A stretch of DNA of 21,073 bases from Desulfobulbus sp. (lineage in GTDB: Bacteria; Desulfobacterota; Desulfobulbia; Desulfobulbales; Desulfobulbaceae), in the NCBI GenBank assembly GCA_028684915.1, contig JAQUEZ010000096.1, forward strand, positions 1 through 21,073, read 5' to 3'. Numbering within the stretch: position 1 is the stretch's first letter; each line of letters begins with the position of its first letter. A model generated the notes under the pieces. The model worked only from the letters and a program-made list of their open reading frames with translations, did no database searches and was not told where the DNA came from. The position numbers were made by a program, and so were the translations under genes. Below are positions 1 to 9,488 of this stretch, piece by piece.

Positions 1-1633
1 AAACCATGGGCAAAAAAAAGGTTTTTTCGGTTGGTTCAACCGCAGTTTTGAACGAAGTGCCGATGGGTATCGCAATAGTGTCAGCTATGTGCTGAAACGA
101 ACCGGTCGATTTGGCCTGATCTACCTGCTGCTTATTGGCGGCATGGCCTTCTTGTTTACAAAACTGCCGACCTCTTTTCTCCCGGAAGAAGATCAGGGCG
201 TATTCCTGACCATGGTCCAGTTGCCCACCGGTGCGACGCTTAACCGCACCCAGGATGTGTTGGATCGGGTCCGTGACCATTATTTGGTTGAAGACAAAGA
301 AAACGTTAAATCGGCGTTTACTGTAGCAGGTTTCAGTTTTGCCGGTACTGGCCAGAACATGGGGATGGTTTTTGCCCAGCTGCGCGATTGGAGCGAGCGG
401 AAACGAGAAGATCAATCGGTTTTCGCGGTCATCCACCGTGCCATGGGTGCATTTGCTGGGATTAAAGATGCCATGGTTTTTCCATTTAACCTGCCCTCCA
501 TTCCTTCGCTTGGTTCATCTTCCGGGTTTGATTTTTACCTTCAGGACCGAGCAGGACTTGGCCATGAGAAACTGATTGAGGCGCGAAATATGTTCCTCGG
601 TCTGGCTGCAAAAAACCCCAATTTGGTCCGCGTTCGTCCCAATGGTATGGAAGATACGCCACAGTACAATGTGGATATCGACTTCGAAAAGGCCATGGCT
701 TTAGGAATAACGGTCGGAAATATCAATACCACTTTGTCTACTGCGTGGGGTTCGAATTATGTTAATGATTTCGTCCACCAGGGAAGGGTGAAGAAAGTGT
801 ATGTGCAGGCTGATGCCCCGTACCGCATGCAGCCGGAGGATTTGAATCTCTGGTATGCGCGTAACAGCGGTGGTGAAATGGTTCCCTTTACCACCTTCAG
901 CTCAGGACACTGGAGTTATGGATCCCCCCGTTTGGAACGGTTTAATGGGAATTCTTCGGTGGAAATTGTGGGCGAGGCCGCCTCGGGAAAATCCAGTGGT
1001 GATGCGATGAAAATCGTAGGGGATTTGGTATCGCAGTTGCCTGCAGGTATCGGTTACGAGTGGACCGGCGCCTCCTTTCAGGAACAGCAGGCAGGTGCCC
1101 AGGCTCCGGCCTTGTACGCCATTTCAATCCTGGTTGTTTTTCTCTGTCTGGCCGCACTTTATGAAAGCTGGTCGGTTCCGTTTTCAGTTATTCTCGCCAT
1201 CCCGCTCGGTATTCTAGGGGCACTGGCCGCTGCATACTTTCGTGGAATGGAAAATGATGTCTATTTCCAGGTCGGTTTATTGACCACCATCGGTTTGTCA
1301 GCCAAAAATGCCATCCTCATCGTTGAGTTTGCCAAGCGGCGTTATGATAAGGGGAAAGACTTGATTGAGGCTACGGTCAGTGCCTGTCGTCTCAGGTTGC
1401 GGCCAATTCTCATGACCTCCATGGCCTTTATGCTCGGTGTTTTACCGTTGGCAATCAGTAGCGGTGCCGGGGCCAATAGTCGCCATGCCATCGGTACTGG
1501 TGTCCTTGGTGGTATGCTCTCCGCCACTATTCTGGCTATTGTTTTTATTCCGCTCTTTTTCGTGACGGTCTTACGGATTTTTAAAACCAAAAGGGCGCTG
1601 GTGGAAAACACCGCCCCTGAATCGGAGGTATGA
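1..1633 (+). CDS. RND efflux pump inner-membrane subunit, AcrB/MexB type (5' truncated by window)
   Basis: Only the C-terminal half (about 543 residues) is inside the window. The frame is open from base 2, and the GTG at 89 is just an internal codon. AcrB-like landmarks are visible: GFFGWFNR at the left edge, the periplasmic segment [14 protein letters not shown], the TM stretch around [21 protein letters not shown], and [17 protein letters not shown], whose Lys matches the essential proton-relay Lys of TM10 in AcrB. The protein would be the proton-driven trimeric pump that takes up amphiphilic drugs from periplasm and membrane. Its TGA is one base before the ATG of the outer-membrane channel, so the two are co-translated. 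A membrane-fusion adaptor gene is expected upstream, outside the window. Family assignment is firm; substrates cannot be read from the sequence. Confidence 0.95.
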   Translation, partial: NHGQKKGFFGWFNRSFERSADGYRNSVSYVLKRTGRFGLIYLLLIGGMAFLFTKLPTSFLPEEDQGVFLTMVQLPTGATLNRTQDVLDRVRDHYLVEDKENVKSAFTVAGFSFAGTGQNMGMVFAQLRDWSERKREDQSVFAVIHRAMGAFAGIKDAMVFPFNLPSIPSLGSSSGFDFYLQDRAGLGHEKLIEARNMFLGLAAKNPNLVRVRPNGMEDTPQYNVDIDFEKAMALGITVGNINTTLSTAWGSNYVNDFVHQGRVKKVYVQADAPYRMQPEDLNLWYARNSGGEMVPFTTFSSGHWSYGSPRLERFNGNSSVEIVGEAASGKSSGDAMKIVGDLVSQLPAGIGYEWTGASFQEQQAGAQAPALYAISILVVFLCLAALYESWSVPFSVILAIPLGILGALAAAYFRGMENDVYFQVGLLTTIGLSAKNAILIVEFAKRRYDKGKDLIEATVSACRLRLRPILMTSMAFMLGVLPLAISSGAGANSRHAIGTGVLGGMLSATILAIVFIPLFFVTVLRIFKTKRALVENTAPESEV

Positions 1634-1634
1634 G

Positions 1635-3089
1635 ATGTTTACCTCAGCATCTAAACATATTGTTGCTTCGGCCCTCATTGCCCTGTTAGGCGGTTGTGCC
1701 ATAGCCCCCGAGTATACCCGGCCGGATATGCCGGTTGCGGGGCAACTCCCCTCGGTCCCTGGTCTTGCCGTACAATCAGGTGCCACCCCAGCCACTCCGG
1801 TGGTTGGGGCTGAGCTTGGCTGGCGTGATTTTTTTACTGATGCGCAGCTGCAGACTATTATCGAAACGGCGCTCTCCAATAACCGTGACCTTCGTGTTTC
1901 CGCACTTAACATTGCCAGCTATCAGGCACAGTATCGGATTCAGCGCTCCGCTCTGTTTCCAAGCATTAGCGGATCGGGATCCGGGACCAAGCAGCGAACT
2001 TACAGCGGCAGCAATCACGTTACCCTTGAAAGCTATTCGGCTTCCGTGGGAATCTCTTCCTACGAGCTGGATTTCTTTGGCCGTGTGCGCAGTTTGAAAG
2101 ATCAGGCGCTTGAGCAGTATCTGGCCATGGAAGAAACTCATCGGAGCGCCCGTATCAGTTTGGTGGCCGAAGTCGCCGGTGCTTACCTGACCTGGTTGAC
2201 GGATAAAGAATTGCTGGCTATTACCGAAGATACCAAACAAACCGAAGAGGAATCCTACCAACTGGTTGAGCAACGGGCCAACGAAGGTATGTCAACCCAG
2301 CTGGATCTGGCCCAGGCACGGACCAGCCTTGAGACCGCCAGGGCCAATTTAGCCCTGTATCAGCGGCAAGTTGCCCAGGATGTCAACAACCTTGGCCTGC
2401 TCACCGGCGCCTCCTTGCCCCATCTGAAAAGTGGCGACCGAGGTGTCAATGACCAGGTTGCACTGGCCATGCCGCCAGCGCGACTCTCCTCTGCTCTTTT
2501 GTTGCAGCGACCGGATATCCAGGCTGCTGAACATACGCTTAAAGGCGCCAATGCCCAAGTCGGTGCTGCCCGTGCCGCTTTTTTCCCCAGTATCAGTCTT
2601 ACTGCCAGTGCAGGAAAGATTAGCGGTGATCTCTCCAACCTTTTTGATAGCAACTCAGGGGCCTGGCTTTTTACCCCGAGTATCAATCTGCCGATTTTTA
2701 CTGCCGGTCGTCTTCAGGCCGAACTGGATGTGGCCAAGATCAGCAAGGATATATCGGTTGCCAATTATGAGTTAGCCATACAGACCGCCTTTCGCGAGGT
2801 GGCCGATGCACTGGTGGCCGGAGAGACATATGATCGCCAACTGGTGGCGCAAAAGGCCAATCTGGCGGCTAATCAGGAGTATTACACCCTCGCCAAAGAA
2901 CGGTACCAACAAGGCTTGGATAGCTTTTTAACCTTGCTCGATGCCCAGCGCTCACTCTATACTGCCCGTCAAAGCTGTCTCACCTTACAACTGACCCAAC
3001 GACTTAATCGGATCAATCTGTATAAGGTCTTGGGCGGAGGTTGGAAGGAGCGAACCCTTGCAGTCGATGCGAGTAGCCAAGCATTGTAA
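1635..3089 (+). CDS. Outer-membrane efflux channel lipoprotein, OprM/NodT family
   Basis: 484 residues, the usual length for OprM-type channels. The N-terminus is a lipoprotein signal with lipobox LGGC (acylated Cys21). Two outer-membrane-efflux-protein repeats follow, with the family phrases YELDFFGR, LLQRPDIQAAEH and AFFPSISL, and the C-terminal QRLNRINLYKVLGGGW. The trimer would form the outer-membrane and periplasmic duct for the AcrB-type pump encoded immediately upstream. The ATG starts one base after the pump stop, with GGAGG about 7 bases before it, so the start is well supported. The TetR gene begins 9 bases after the stop. Nothing looks broken. Confidence 0.95.
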   Translation: MFTSASKHIVASALIALLGGCAIAPEYTRPDMPVAGQLPSVPGLAVQSGATPATPVVGAELGWRDFFTDAQLQTIIETALSNNRDLRVSALNIASYQAQYRIQRSALFPSISGSGSGTKQRTYSGSNHVTLESYSASVGISSYELDFFGRVRSLKDQALEQYLAMEETHRSARISLVAEVAGAYLTWLTDKELLAITEDTKQTEEESYQLVEQRANEGMSTQLDLAQARTSLETARANLALYQRQVAQDVNNLGLLTGASLPHLKSGDRGVNDQVALAMPPARLSSALLLQRPDIQAAEHTLKGANAQVGAARAAFFPSISLTASAGKISGDLSNLFDSNSGAWLFTPSINLPIFTAGRLQAELDVAKISKDISVANYELAIQTAFREVADALVAGETYDRQLVAQKANLAANQEYYTLAKERYQQGLDSFLTLLDAQRSLYTARQSCLTLQLTQRLNRINLYKVLGGGWKERTLAVDASSQAL

Positions 3090-3098
3090 GGGGGGACG

Positions 3099-3737
3099 AT
3101 GGCACGCAGAACAAAAGAAGAAGCTCTGGAAACGCGCAGAAATATCATTGATGCTGCGGTTCGCGTCATTGCTCAACATGGAGTGGCCAATGCTTCTCTA
3201 ACCGATATAGCCCAAGAGGCTGGGGTGACCCGTGGGGCTATCTACTGGCACTTTAACAACAAGGCTGATCTGCTCAATTCCCTGTGGGAACATGTGCTGG
3301 AATTTTACGCGCCATTGACCGAGGCCAGTGAACGCATGGATGAGCCCGATCCTCTGGGAAAACTTGAGGAACTTTATATCTCTTTTTTTGCCGGGATGGT
3401 GGATGATCCCCTGCAACAGCAGCTTTTTCGCATTCTTTTTGACGAAGGCGATCGCAGCAAAGACACCGAAGCCATCCGGCAACGTCATGACCAACTGCGG
3501 CGGGAACGGTACCAAGGGTTGCAACTCGTCTTTCGCAACGCTATCCGCCGAGGTCAGGTTCCCTGCGAGTTTGATGTGCAAATGGGAACGGTAACCCTTT
3601 TTTCCCTGATTCACGGCCTAATTGCCAACTGGGTGATGAATCCGGAGCTGGTCGATATCAAACGGCACGGCCCGATTGTGGTGAAAACAATTTTTCATAT
3701 GTTTCGTTCTCCAGTCCCTGAAGGCCTTTCGGTTTAA
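3099..3737 (+). CDS. TetR-family repressor, AcrR/TtgR-like
   Basis: 212 residues, typical of AcrR/TtgR. The N-terminal helix-turn-helix is clear at about residues 10-60: TRRNIIDAAVRVIAQHGVA, then SLTDIAQEAGVTRGAIYWHF, then NKADLL. The C-terminal half is the helical ligand-binding and dimer domain, which is variable and gives no ligand identity. A strong GGGGGGA stands a few bases before the ATG. The gene follows the outer-membrane channel by 9 bases, so the regulator is the last gene of the pump operon rather than divergent from it as acrR is in Escherichia coli. By family it should repress the promoter of this operon, which is outside the window, and be released by pump substrates. That role is inferred from family and position. 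Confidence 0.93.
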   Translation: MARRTKEEALETRRNIIDAAVRVIAQHGVANASLTDIAQEAGVTRGAIYWHFNNKADLLNSLWEHVLEFYAPLTEASERMDEPDPLGKLEELYISFFAGMVDDPLQQQLFRILFDEGDRSKDTEAIRQRHDQLRRERYQGLQLVFRNAIRRGQVPCEFDVQMGTVTLFSLIHGLIANWVMNPELVDIKRHGPIVVKTIFHMFRSPVPEGLSV

Positions 3738-3762
3738 GTTGCATACCAGATTTCCCCGTACT

Positions 3763-3785
3763 CCAGGCAGCAAATGGCTGCCTGG
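3763..3785 (+). terminator. Hairpin after the TetR gene (weak terminator candidate)
   Basis: CCAGGCAGC (3763-3771) and GCTGCCTGG (3777-3785) form a perfect 9-bp stem with loop AAATG, 26 bases after the TetR stop. There is no good T-run behind it, so termination efficiency is uncertain. Confidence 0.5.
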
Positions 3786-3789
3786 ATGT

Positions 3790-3812
3790 ATTTGCGCAAT
3801 TCTTTCGCAAAT
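3790..3812. repeat. Inverted repeat directly after the TetR-operon hairpin
   Basis: ATTTGCG (3790-3796) and CGCAAAT (3806-3812) are perfect reverse complements with a 9-base loop. They start four bases after the previous hairpin, giving two tandem stem-loops at the operon end. This could be a second terminator stem or an mRNA 3' stabiliser. Confidence 0.4.
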
Positions 3813-3951
3813 CACATTCACTTTCCCCTTATGATGGGCTACTCTGTTTATTAATCACCTGATCCCGTACTTTTTTGCTTTAAGATCCATCACGTTTAAG
3901 GGATTCGTGAAAAAGTTTTGAGCAAAAAAATGCGCAGAGCAATAACCGTAT

Positions 3952-3968
3952 GTTACGAAGCGCGTAAC
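3952..3968. promoter_or_regulatory. Inverted repeat in the leader of the FIST-kinase operon, possible operator
   Basis: GTTACG (3952-3957) and CGTAAC (3963-3968) form a perfect 6-bp inverted repeat with a 5-base spacer, about 170 bases before the FIST start. A second one, TTTCAC/GTGAAA, lies at 4008-4025. The rest of the 400-base gap 3738-4138 holds no convincing gene, and I found no promoter with good -35 and -10 boxes. The regulator is unknown. Confidence 0.3.
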
Positions 3969-4138
3969 GTCATTTTCGTTGCTGCCGACCGAGGTGACCA
4001 CTGTTATTTTCACCGTCATGTGAAATCGCCCATATTCATCCAGCGAAGTAAAACTGCACGTCTTTTTTAATATTGTGTTGGTTGCGCTTTTCTTCCGTCT
4101 TTGCCCCTTTGGGTTATTCATCGGAGGTTATGGAAATT

Positions 4139-5269
4139 ATGCCCGGTACAGAGTCCCAACTCACACGTATAACCGTTTGCCAAGGATCGTCCGCTGCACC
4201 GGATGCCGAAACTGCGACCAGGGAGCTTTTCAACCAATGTCCCCAAGCGGATGCAAGCCTGACTCTGGTCTATTTTTCCGAAGCGTATGACCGCGAGCAA
4301 CTCTGCCACGCTCTGCAGCAATATTCCGGCCCGGTCGTCGGCTGTTCCTCGGCTGGTCAATTGACATCTCTTGGATTTCAGTTAGGCGGTATCAGTGGTT
4401 TGTGTCTTACCAGTGCTCATTTGCAAGCAGTTCCTTATTTGATTCATCCCCTGGATAACCTGACGGAACAAATTGAGGTGATCGCTGCCGATGTCCAGGA
4501 TCGAATGCACTTCTCTAAAATGCAGGCTTTTGGATTACTATTGGTCGACGGCCTCGCTGCCCGGGAAGAGACGTTGAGCGCTTCGCTTTATCGGGCACTG
4601 GGAGATGTACCCATCGTCGGAGGTTCTGCCGGAGACATGCTCCGTTTTCAACAAACCTTTGTGTACCATGATGGCCGGCTGCTGCAAAATGCCGCGGTCT
4701 TTACCTTGTGTATGACCTCTTTGCCCTTTACCGTGTTTAAGCACCAGCATTTCGAACCCACTGAAAAAAGGCTCGTGATCACAGAAGCCGAGCCGGAGAA
4801 GCGATTGGTGCGTGAGATTAATGGCGAACCGGCCGTCAAGGCCTATGCCGACCTGATAGGGGTAGCGGAAGATGCGTTAAATGCCTCTGTCTTTTCACGA
4901 TATCCCCTCATGTTACGTATCGGTAACGAGTTCTTTGTTCGATCGATTGCCGGGGTGGAAGCAGATGGGAGTCTTAGATTCTACTGTGCCATCGATAAGG
5001 GGTTGGTGCTCACTATTGGTCAGGGGCAATCTGCGGCGGCATCACTGCAATACAGCTTTGATCAGGTCCGCGAGGAGATCGGTGAACCGGTAGTTATCTT
5101 GGGTTGTGACTGCATTTTAAGGCGATTGGAAATGGAGGAACGAGGCATAGATGCTGAGATTGGTCAGCTGATGGCCCGAAATCGGGTTTTTGGTTTCAGT
5201 ACCTATGGCGAGCAATTTAATTCACTCCATGTAAACCAGACCTTTACCGGCGTAGCCCTGGGAAAATGA
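4139..5269 (+). CDS. FIST-domain sensory protein (FIST_N + FIST_C)
   Basis: About 376 residues, covering FIST_N (roughly 25-215: VVGCSSAGQL, then VPIVGGSAGD) and FIST_C (roughly 220-355, ending VFGFSTYGEQ). FIST domains are proposed small-ligand sensors, often thought to bind amino acids, that pair with signalling proteins; the ligand here is unknown. There is no signal peptide or TM segment, so it is cytosolic. The frame is open from 4073, but GGAGG at 4123-4127 supports a start just after it. ATG 4130 is only 2 bases from that site and ATG 4139 is 11 bases away, so I prefer 4139. Its TGA overlaps the kinase ATG by four bases, so the two proteins are probably made together and FIST likely provides sensory input to the kinase. 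Confidence 0.88.
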   Translation: MPGTESQLTRITVCQGSSAAPDAETATRELFNQCPQADASLTLVYFSEAYDREQLCHALQQYSGPVVGCSSAGQLTSLGFQLGGISGLCLTSAHLQAVPYLIHPLDNLTEQIEVIAADVQDRMHFSKMQAFGLLLVDGLAAREETLSASLYRALGDVPIVGGSAGDMLRFQQTFVYHDGRLLQNAAVFTLCMTSLPFTVFKHQHFEPTEKRLVITEAEPEKRLVREINGEPAVKAYADLIGVAEDALNASVFSRYPLMLRIGNEFFVRSIAGVEADGSLRFYCAIDKGLVLTIGQGQSAAASLQYSFDQVREEIGEPVVILGCDCILRRLEMEERGIDAEIGQLMARNRVFGFSTYGEQFNSLHVNQTFTGVALGK

Positions 5270-6372
5270 CCATGAATAGGCAGGAAGACTACCTGGCTAC
5301 CTTGCACGCCAAACTCATGGCTCAAGCAAAGACCATTCAGATTTTGATGGATACAGTGGAGCAGCAATACGCCAGTGGCGGTTCCTCAATGGAATTGCTC
5401 ACACAAAACCTTGCCCTTGAACGGGTGGTCCATCGAAAGACCGAACATTTGCGTCAGCAGGGGGAAGCCCTGCAAAAGGCGCTTAAGGAATTGCAGGTCA
5501 CCCAGTCTCAACTGATTCAAGCCAATAAACTGGAATCGGTCGGGCAATTGGCCGCCGGTATTGCCCACGAGATCAACACCCCTACCCAATTTATCGGGTC
5601 CAATGTCGAATTTCTTGGTGAGTCATTTGAAGGGATACAGCGGTTGATCCACCTGCTGACCCGCCAGGTGGCACATGCACAAGGCGACACCATATCTTTT
5701 ACTAAATCTATTGTGATGGGATTACTTGCTGAGATCGACTGGGAATATCTTGAGGCGGAGATTCCCGCGGCAATTAAACAGACCAAAGAGGGGGTCAAGC
5801 GGATAGCATCTATCGTCCAGGCGATGAAAGAATTCTCGCATCCGAGCAGCAAAGAGAAAATTAAGAATGATATCAATAAACTCATTGAGACCACAGTCAT
5901 TGTTACCAGCAATGAGTGGAAATACGTCGCCGACGTACACACCGATCTTGTCCCTGATTTACCGATGGTTTCCAGCCTAGCCGATGAACTGGGACAGGTC
6001 TTTCTCAATATTCTCGTCAACGCGGTCCATGCCATTGAAGCAAAAATAAATGCAAGCGGCGAAAAGGAGAAGGGGGTGATCAGCATTGCCACCCGGCAGA
6101 TTGGGGAGATGGTTGAAATCCGCATCAGCGATAGCGGCACTGGCATCCCCAAAAAAATCATCAGCCGGATTTTTGATCCCTTCTTTACGACCAAAACTGT
6201 AGGCAAGGGAACCGGTCAGGGGCTGGCTATAGCCCACGACGTGGTCAGCAAAAAACACGCTGGCACCCTGACTGTAGAGAGCGTGCTGGGTGAGGGGACC
6301 ACCTTTGTCATTCAAATGCCTATTGAGGCGGCAGCCGGAGTTGATGGGGAATGCGGTTCCATGCCGAGCTGA
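5266..6372 (+). CDS. Soluble histidine kinase with coiled-coil N-terminus
   Basis: 368 residues with no TM segment. Residues about 40-90 are heptad-like and Gln/Leu-rich (coiled coil). The H-box is GIAHEINTP with phospho-acceptor His101. An inserted helical region follows, then the HATPase_c boxes: N-box NILVNAVHAIE, G1 DSGTGIP, F-box FDPFFTTK and G2 GKGTGQGLAIAH. All catalytic boxes look intact. The kinase lacks its own sensor domain, and the ATGA overlap with the FIST gene suggests that protein is the sensor. ATG 5272 is an alternative start that removes two residues. No response regulator is encoded in the window, so the phosphotransfer partner must be elsewhere. Confidence 0.93.
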   Translation: MTMNRQEDYLATLHAKLMAQAKTIQILMDTVEQQYASGGSSMELLTQNLALERVVHRKTEHLRQQGEALQKALKELQVTQSQLIQANKLESVGQLAAGIAHEINTPTQFIGSNVEFLGESFEGIQRLIHLLTRQVAHAQGDTISFTKSIVMGLLAEIDWEYLEAEIPAAIKQTKEGVKRIASIVQAMKEFSHPSSKEKIKNDINKLIETTVIVTSNEWKYVADVHTDLVPDLPMVSSLADELGQVFLNILVNAVHAIEAKINASGEKEKGVISIATRQIGEMVEIRISDSGTGIPKKIISRIFDPFFTTKTVGKGTGQGLAIAHDVVSKKHAGTLTVESVLGEGTTFVIQMPIEAAAGVDGECGSMPS

Positions 6373-6403
6373 TAACCAGCTGTTTCCTCGTTTTTGTTGC
6401 GAG

Positions 6404-6434
6404 AAGGCCGGACCTAAGTTGTCCGGCCTTTTTT
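6404..6434 (+). terminator. Rho-independent terminator of the FIST-kinase operon
   Basis: AAGGCCGGAC (6404-6413) and GTCCGGCCTT (6421-6430) form a perfect 10-bp stem with a 7-base loop, and a run of six T covers 6429-6434. It lies 31 bases after the kinase stop. It overlaps the stop and last codons of the convergent RND gene. The minus-strand copy lacks a T-run and should be much weaker. Confidence 0.9.
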
Positions 6435-9400
6435 GTTGCGCAGTCGCTGTTGCAATTTTTCCATATACAGATAGAACACCGGGGTCACATAGAGGGTGAG
6501 GCTTTGGGAGAAAAACAGGCCGCCGACCACGGCCAACCCGAGCGGTTGCCGCGATTCCGCTCCTGCGCCATAGCCAAGGGCTATCGGGATACCGGCCATC
6601 AGCGCCGACATGGTAGTCATCATGATCGGACGAAACCGAATGACACAGGCCTGATGGATGGCCGTTACCGGGTCCATGCCTTCTGCTTGAGCCGTGATGG
6701 CAAAGTCGATCATCATGATGCCGTTTTTCTTCACCAGGCCGATGAGCATGATAATACCGACAAAGGCATAAACTGAGAGCTCAATCTTAAAGATCAGAAG
6801 GGTGATCAGAGCGCCGAATCCGGCAAAGGGTAGGGCGGTAAGGATGGTCAGGGGATGGATGAAACTCTCATAGAGGATACCCAGGACAATATAGATGACC
6901 ACAATCGCCAAGGCCAGGAGCCAGCCCATACTGGCCTGGGAATCCTGGAATTGCTGGGCGTTTCCCTGAAAAGCAGCAGAGATGCCTGTGGGGACCATAT
7001 CACTGGCCTGCTCTTGAACCTCACCAAGTACCTGGCTCAGGGCAAAGCCTGGTTTGATGTTGAACGAAATGGTCACCGAGGGCAACTGGCCGGAATGGTT
7101 GATGGAAAGCGGACCTAATCGTTCCCGGAGGCTGGCCACGGTGGAGAGAGGAACCAACGGGCCCTGGCTTGAGCGGATGTGGAGCAGGTCCAGGGAACTG
7201 GCATCGATCTGAAATCGTTTTTCAAACTCGACGATAACACTGTATTGATCATTGGCGGCAAAAATGGTGGAAATATCACGGTTGCCGTAGGCGCCGTATA
7301 GGGTGTTTTCGATCTTTTCCGGAGTGATCCCAAGCATCAGGGCCCGGTCGCGGTCAATATCCACATAGAGTTCCGGATTATCCATCTGCAGATCACTGGA
7401 AACATCCACCAGGCCCGGGATGTCAAGCATGACCTGTTCGATCCTCCGGGAAACCGCATAGAGTTGGTCGGGATTGGCCCCACCCAGGGTAAGTTGGTAG
7501 AGGCTGCGTGAGCGACGCCCGCCGATGGTGACCGGCAAGGGGTTGACCAGCATGGCGCGGACACCGGGCACCGCATTGAGCTTGGGGCGTAATTCAGCAA
7601 TGACCTCATCGGCGCTCAGTTGCCGCTCGGCACGCGGCTTGAGAATGATGATCAGCCGGCCGCCGGAGTTGGTGCTGACCATGAACCGATCGATATTGAC
7701 ATCCTTGCGGGCTATTTCCGCCAGTTCCTGCATATGCTCGACCAGGTTAGCCCAAGAGATGCCCTGATCGGTCTTGACCGAGGCGATGATGAAGGCGCGG
7801 TCCTCTGCCGGGATAAACCCCTTGGGGATGATCACGAAGAGGTAGGCGGTGAGGGCAAGGATGCCAAGGGAAAAAAACATGGTGATGCGGCGATGGCGCA
7901 GGACCACCTGCAGGCTGCGGTCATAGAGATTGACCATCCAGGTATACCCTGCCTCGGTGAGTTGGAACAGCCGTCCATGGCCGTGCCCATTTGCCTTGGC
8001 TTCGCGGAGAAAGCGGCTGCTGAGCATAGGGGCCAGGGTAAGGCTGATCACGCCGCTGATCAGGACCGCCACGCCGATGGTCACGGAAAATTCGCGGAAG
8101 AGCCGGCCCATAACGCCGGTGAGAAAGAGCAGGGGAATGAAAATCGCCACCAGCGACAGGGTCATGGAAATGATGGTAAATCCCACTTCGCGAGCGCCAT
8201 CCAAGGCGGCTTGCATCCTGGACTTGCCCATTTCCATGTGGCGGACAATATTTTCCAGCACCACGATCGAATCATCGACCACAAACCCCACCGACAGCGT
8301 CAGCGCCATCAGCGACATGTTGTTGAGGCTGTAATTAAGGAGATACATCACCGCAAAGGTGCCGATGAGCGACATTGGCAGGGACAGACTGGGGATGATG
8401 GTGGCGCTGAGGTTACGGATAAACAAAAAAATCACCAACACCACGAGAACCAGAGTCAGCAGGAGGGTGAATTGGATATCCTTCACCGAATCCTTGATTG
8501 CGGTGCTGCCGTCGCGGAGTACATCGAGCCGGATCGAAGCCGGCAGTCCTTCGGTTAGTTTTGGGATCAGCCCTTTTACCGCTTCAGCAACCTCAATGGT
8601 GTTCATGCCCGGTTGCTTTTCAATGGCGAGAAAGATGGCCTGAGCGGTGGTGGTGGAGGTGTAAAACCAGGCACCGGACTGATCGTCTTCGACACTGTCA
8701 ATGACCGTGGCGATCTCAGAGAGTTTGATCGGATGGTTGTCGCGCACAGCCACCACCACATCCCGGTACTGCTCGGCAACCTTGAGTTCACCGTTCGCCT
8801 GCAGGGTAAGATTGCGGTGCGAGCCCACCAGTTGACCCATGGGCAGGTTGGCGTTTTGGCCACTGATCGCCTTGGACACTTCCTCTGGATCAAGGTCAAA
8901 GCCTTTGAGTTTCCGCGGATCAAGCTGTACCCGTACTGCGTACTTACGCGATCCGCGCAGCGTTACCTGGGCCACGCCGTTGATCATTGAGATCCGTTGG
9001 CTCATGATCTCGCCGTACTGATCAAGCAGAGAGAGCGGCAGGATCGGACTGCTGAGGGAAAGATAGAGTATCGGATCGACCGCCGGGTTGGTTTTACGAA
9101 AAGAGGGCGGCGAAGGCATGTCATCGGGAAGCCGGCGCGCTGCCAGGGAAATGGCGGTCTGTACATCCTGAGCTGCGGCATCGATGTTGCGCTCAAGCGA
9201 AAACTGGAGCGTGATCTGGGTTGCGCCGGTACTGCTTACCGAACTCATCGAATCGATACCGCTAATGGTGGCAAACTGCTTTTCCAGCACCGTGGCCACG
9301 GTTGAGGCCATGGTATCCGGGCTGGCGCCGGGCAGATTGGCATAGACCACGATGGTGGGGAAGTCGACGTTGGGCAGGTCGGAAACCGCCAACTGCCTGT

Positions 9401-9488
9401 ACCCGATGAGACCCGCAATCAGGATGCTCAACATGATGAGCACGGTCATCACCGGCCGGCGGATAAAGAGGTCGGAAATGCCGGTCAT
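6414..9488 (-). CDS. RND efflux pump, MdtC/MuxC-like (HAE1 family)
   Basis: 1024 residues, full length for a proton-driven RND pump. It starts MTGISDLFIRRPVMTVLI, a cytoplasmic amphipathic helix followed by TM1. The TM4 proton-relay pair Asp405-Asp406 sits in GFVVDDSIVVLEN, and the matching TM10 lysine lies in LIGLVKKNGIMMIDF. Phrases such as LPNVDFPTIVV, LPGASPDTMAS and NPAVDPILYLSLSS place it nearer E. coli MdtB/MdtC than AcrB. MdtB and MdtC work as a hetero-trimer; only one RND gene is present here, so a homotrimer is likely. Its ATG overlaps the adaptor TGA (ATGA), with AGGAG about 10 bases before it. It is the last gene of a three-gene minus-strand operon. Confidence 0.95.
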   Translation of the reverse strand: MTGISDLFIRRPVMTVLIMLSILIAGLIGYRQLAVSDLPNVDFPTIVVYANLPGASPDTMASTVATVLEKQFATISGIDSMSSVSSTGATQITLQFSLERNIDAAAQDVQTAISLAARRLPDDMPSPPSFRKTNPAVDPILYLSLSSPILPLSLLDQYGEIMSQRISMINGVAQVTLRGSRKYAVRVQLDPRKLKGFDLDPEEVSKAISGQNANLPMGQLVGSHRNLTLQANGELKVAEQYRDVVVAVRDNHPIKLSEIATVIDSVEDDQSGAWFYTSTTTAQAIFLAIEKQPGMNTIEVAEAVKGLIPKLTEGLPASIRLDVLRDGSTAIKDSVKDIQFTLLLTLVLVVLVIFLFIRNLSATIIPSLSLPMSLIGTFAVMYLLNYSLNNMSLMALTLSVGFVVDDSIVVLENIVRHMEMGKSRMQAALDGAREVGFTIISMTLSLVAIFIPLLFLTGVMGRLFREFSVTIGVAVLISGVISLTLAPMLSSRFLREAKANGHGHGRLFQLTEAGYTWMVNLYDRSLQVVLRHRRITMFFSLGILALTAYLFVIIPKGFIPAEDRAFIIASVKTDQGISWANLVEHMQELAEIARKDVNIDRFMVSTNSGGRLIIILKPRAERQLSADEVIAELRPKLNAVPGVRAMLVNPLPVTIGGRRSRSLYQLTLGGANPDQLYAVSRRIEQVMLDIPGLVDVSSDLQMDNPELYVDIDRDRALMLGITPEKIENTLYGAYGNRDISTIFAANDQYSVIVEFEKRFQIDASSLDLLHIRSSQGPLVPLSTVASLRERLGPLSINHSGQLPSVTISFNIKPGFALSQVLGEVQEQASDMVPTGISAAFQGNAQQFQDSQASMGWLLALAIVVIYIVLGILYESFIHPLTILTALPFAGFGALITLLIFKIELSVYAFVGIIMLIGLVKKNGIMMIDFAITAQAEGMDPVTAIHQACVIRFRPIMMTTMSALMAGIPIALGYGAGAESRQPLGLAVVGGLFFSQSLTLYVTPVFYLYMEKLQQRLRNKKGRTT

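Noticed and set aside
7620..8558. A 312-codon open frame on the plus strand opposite the RND pump
   Set aside because: Its translation is extremely rich in His, Gln, Asp and Lys with no recognisable fold, typical of the antisense of membrane-protein codons.
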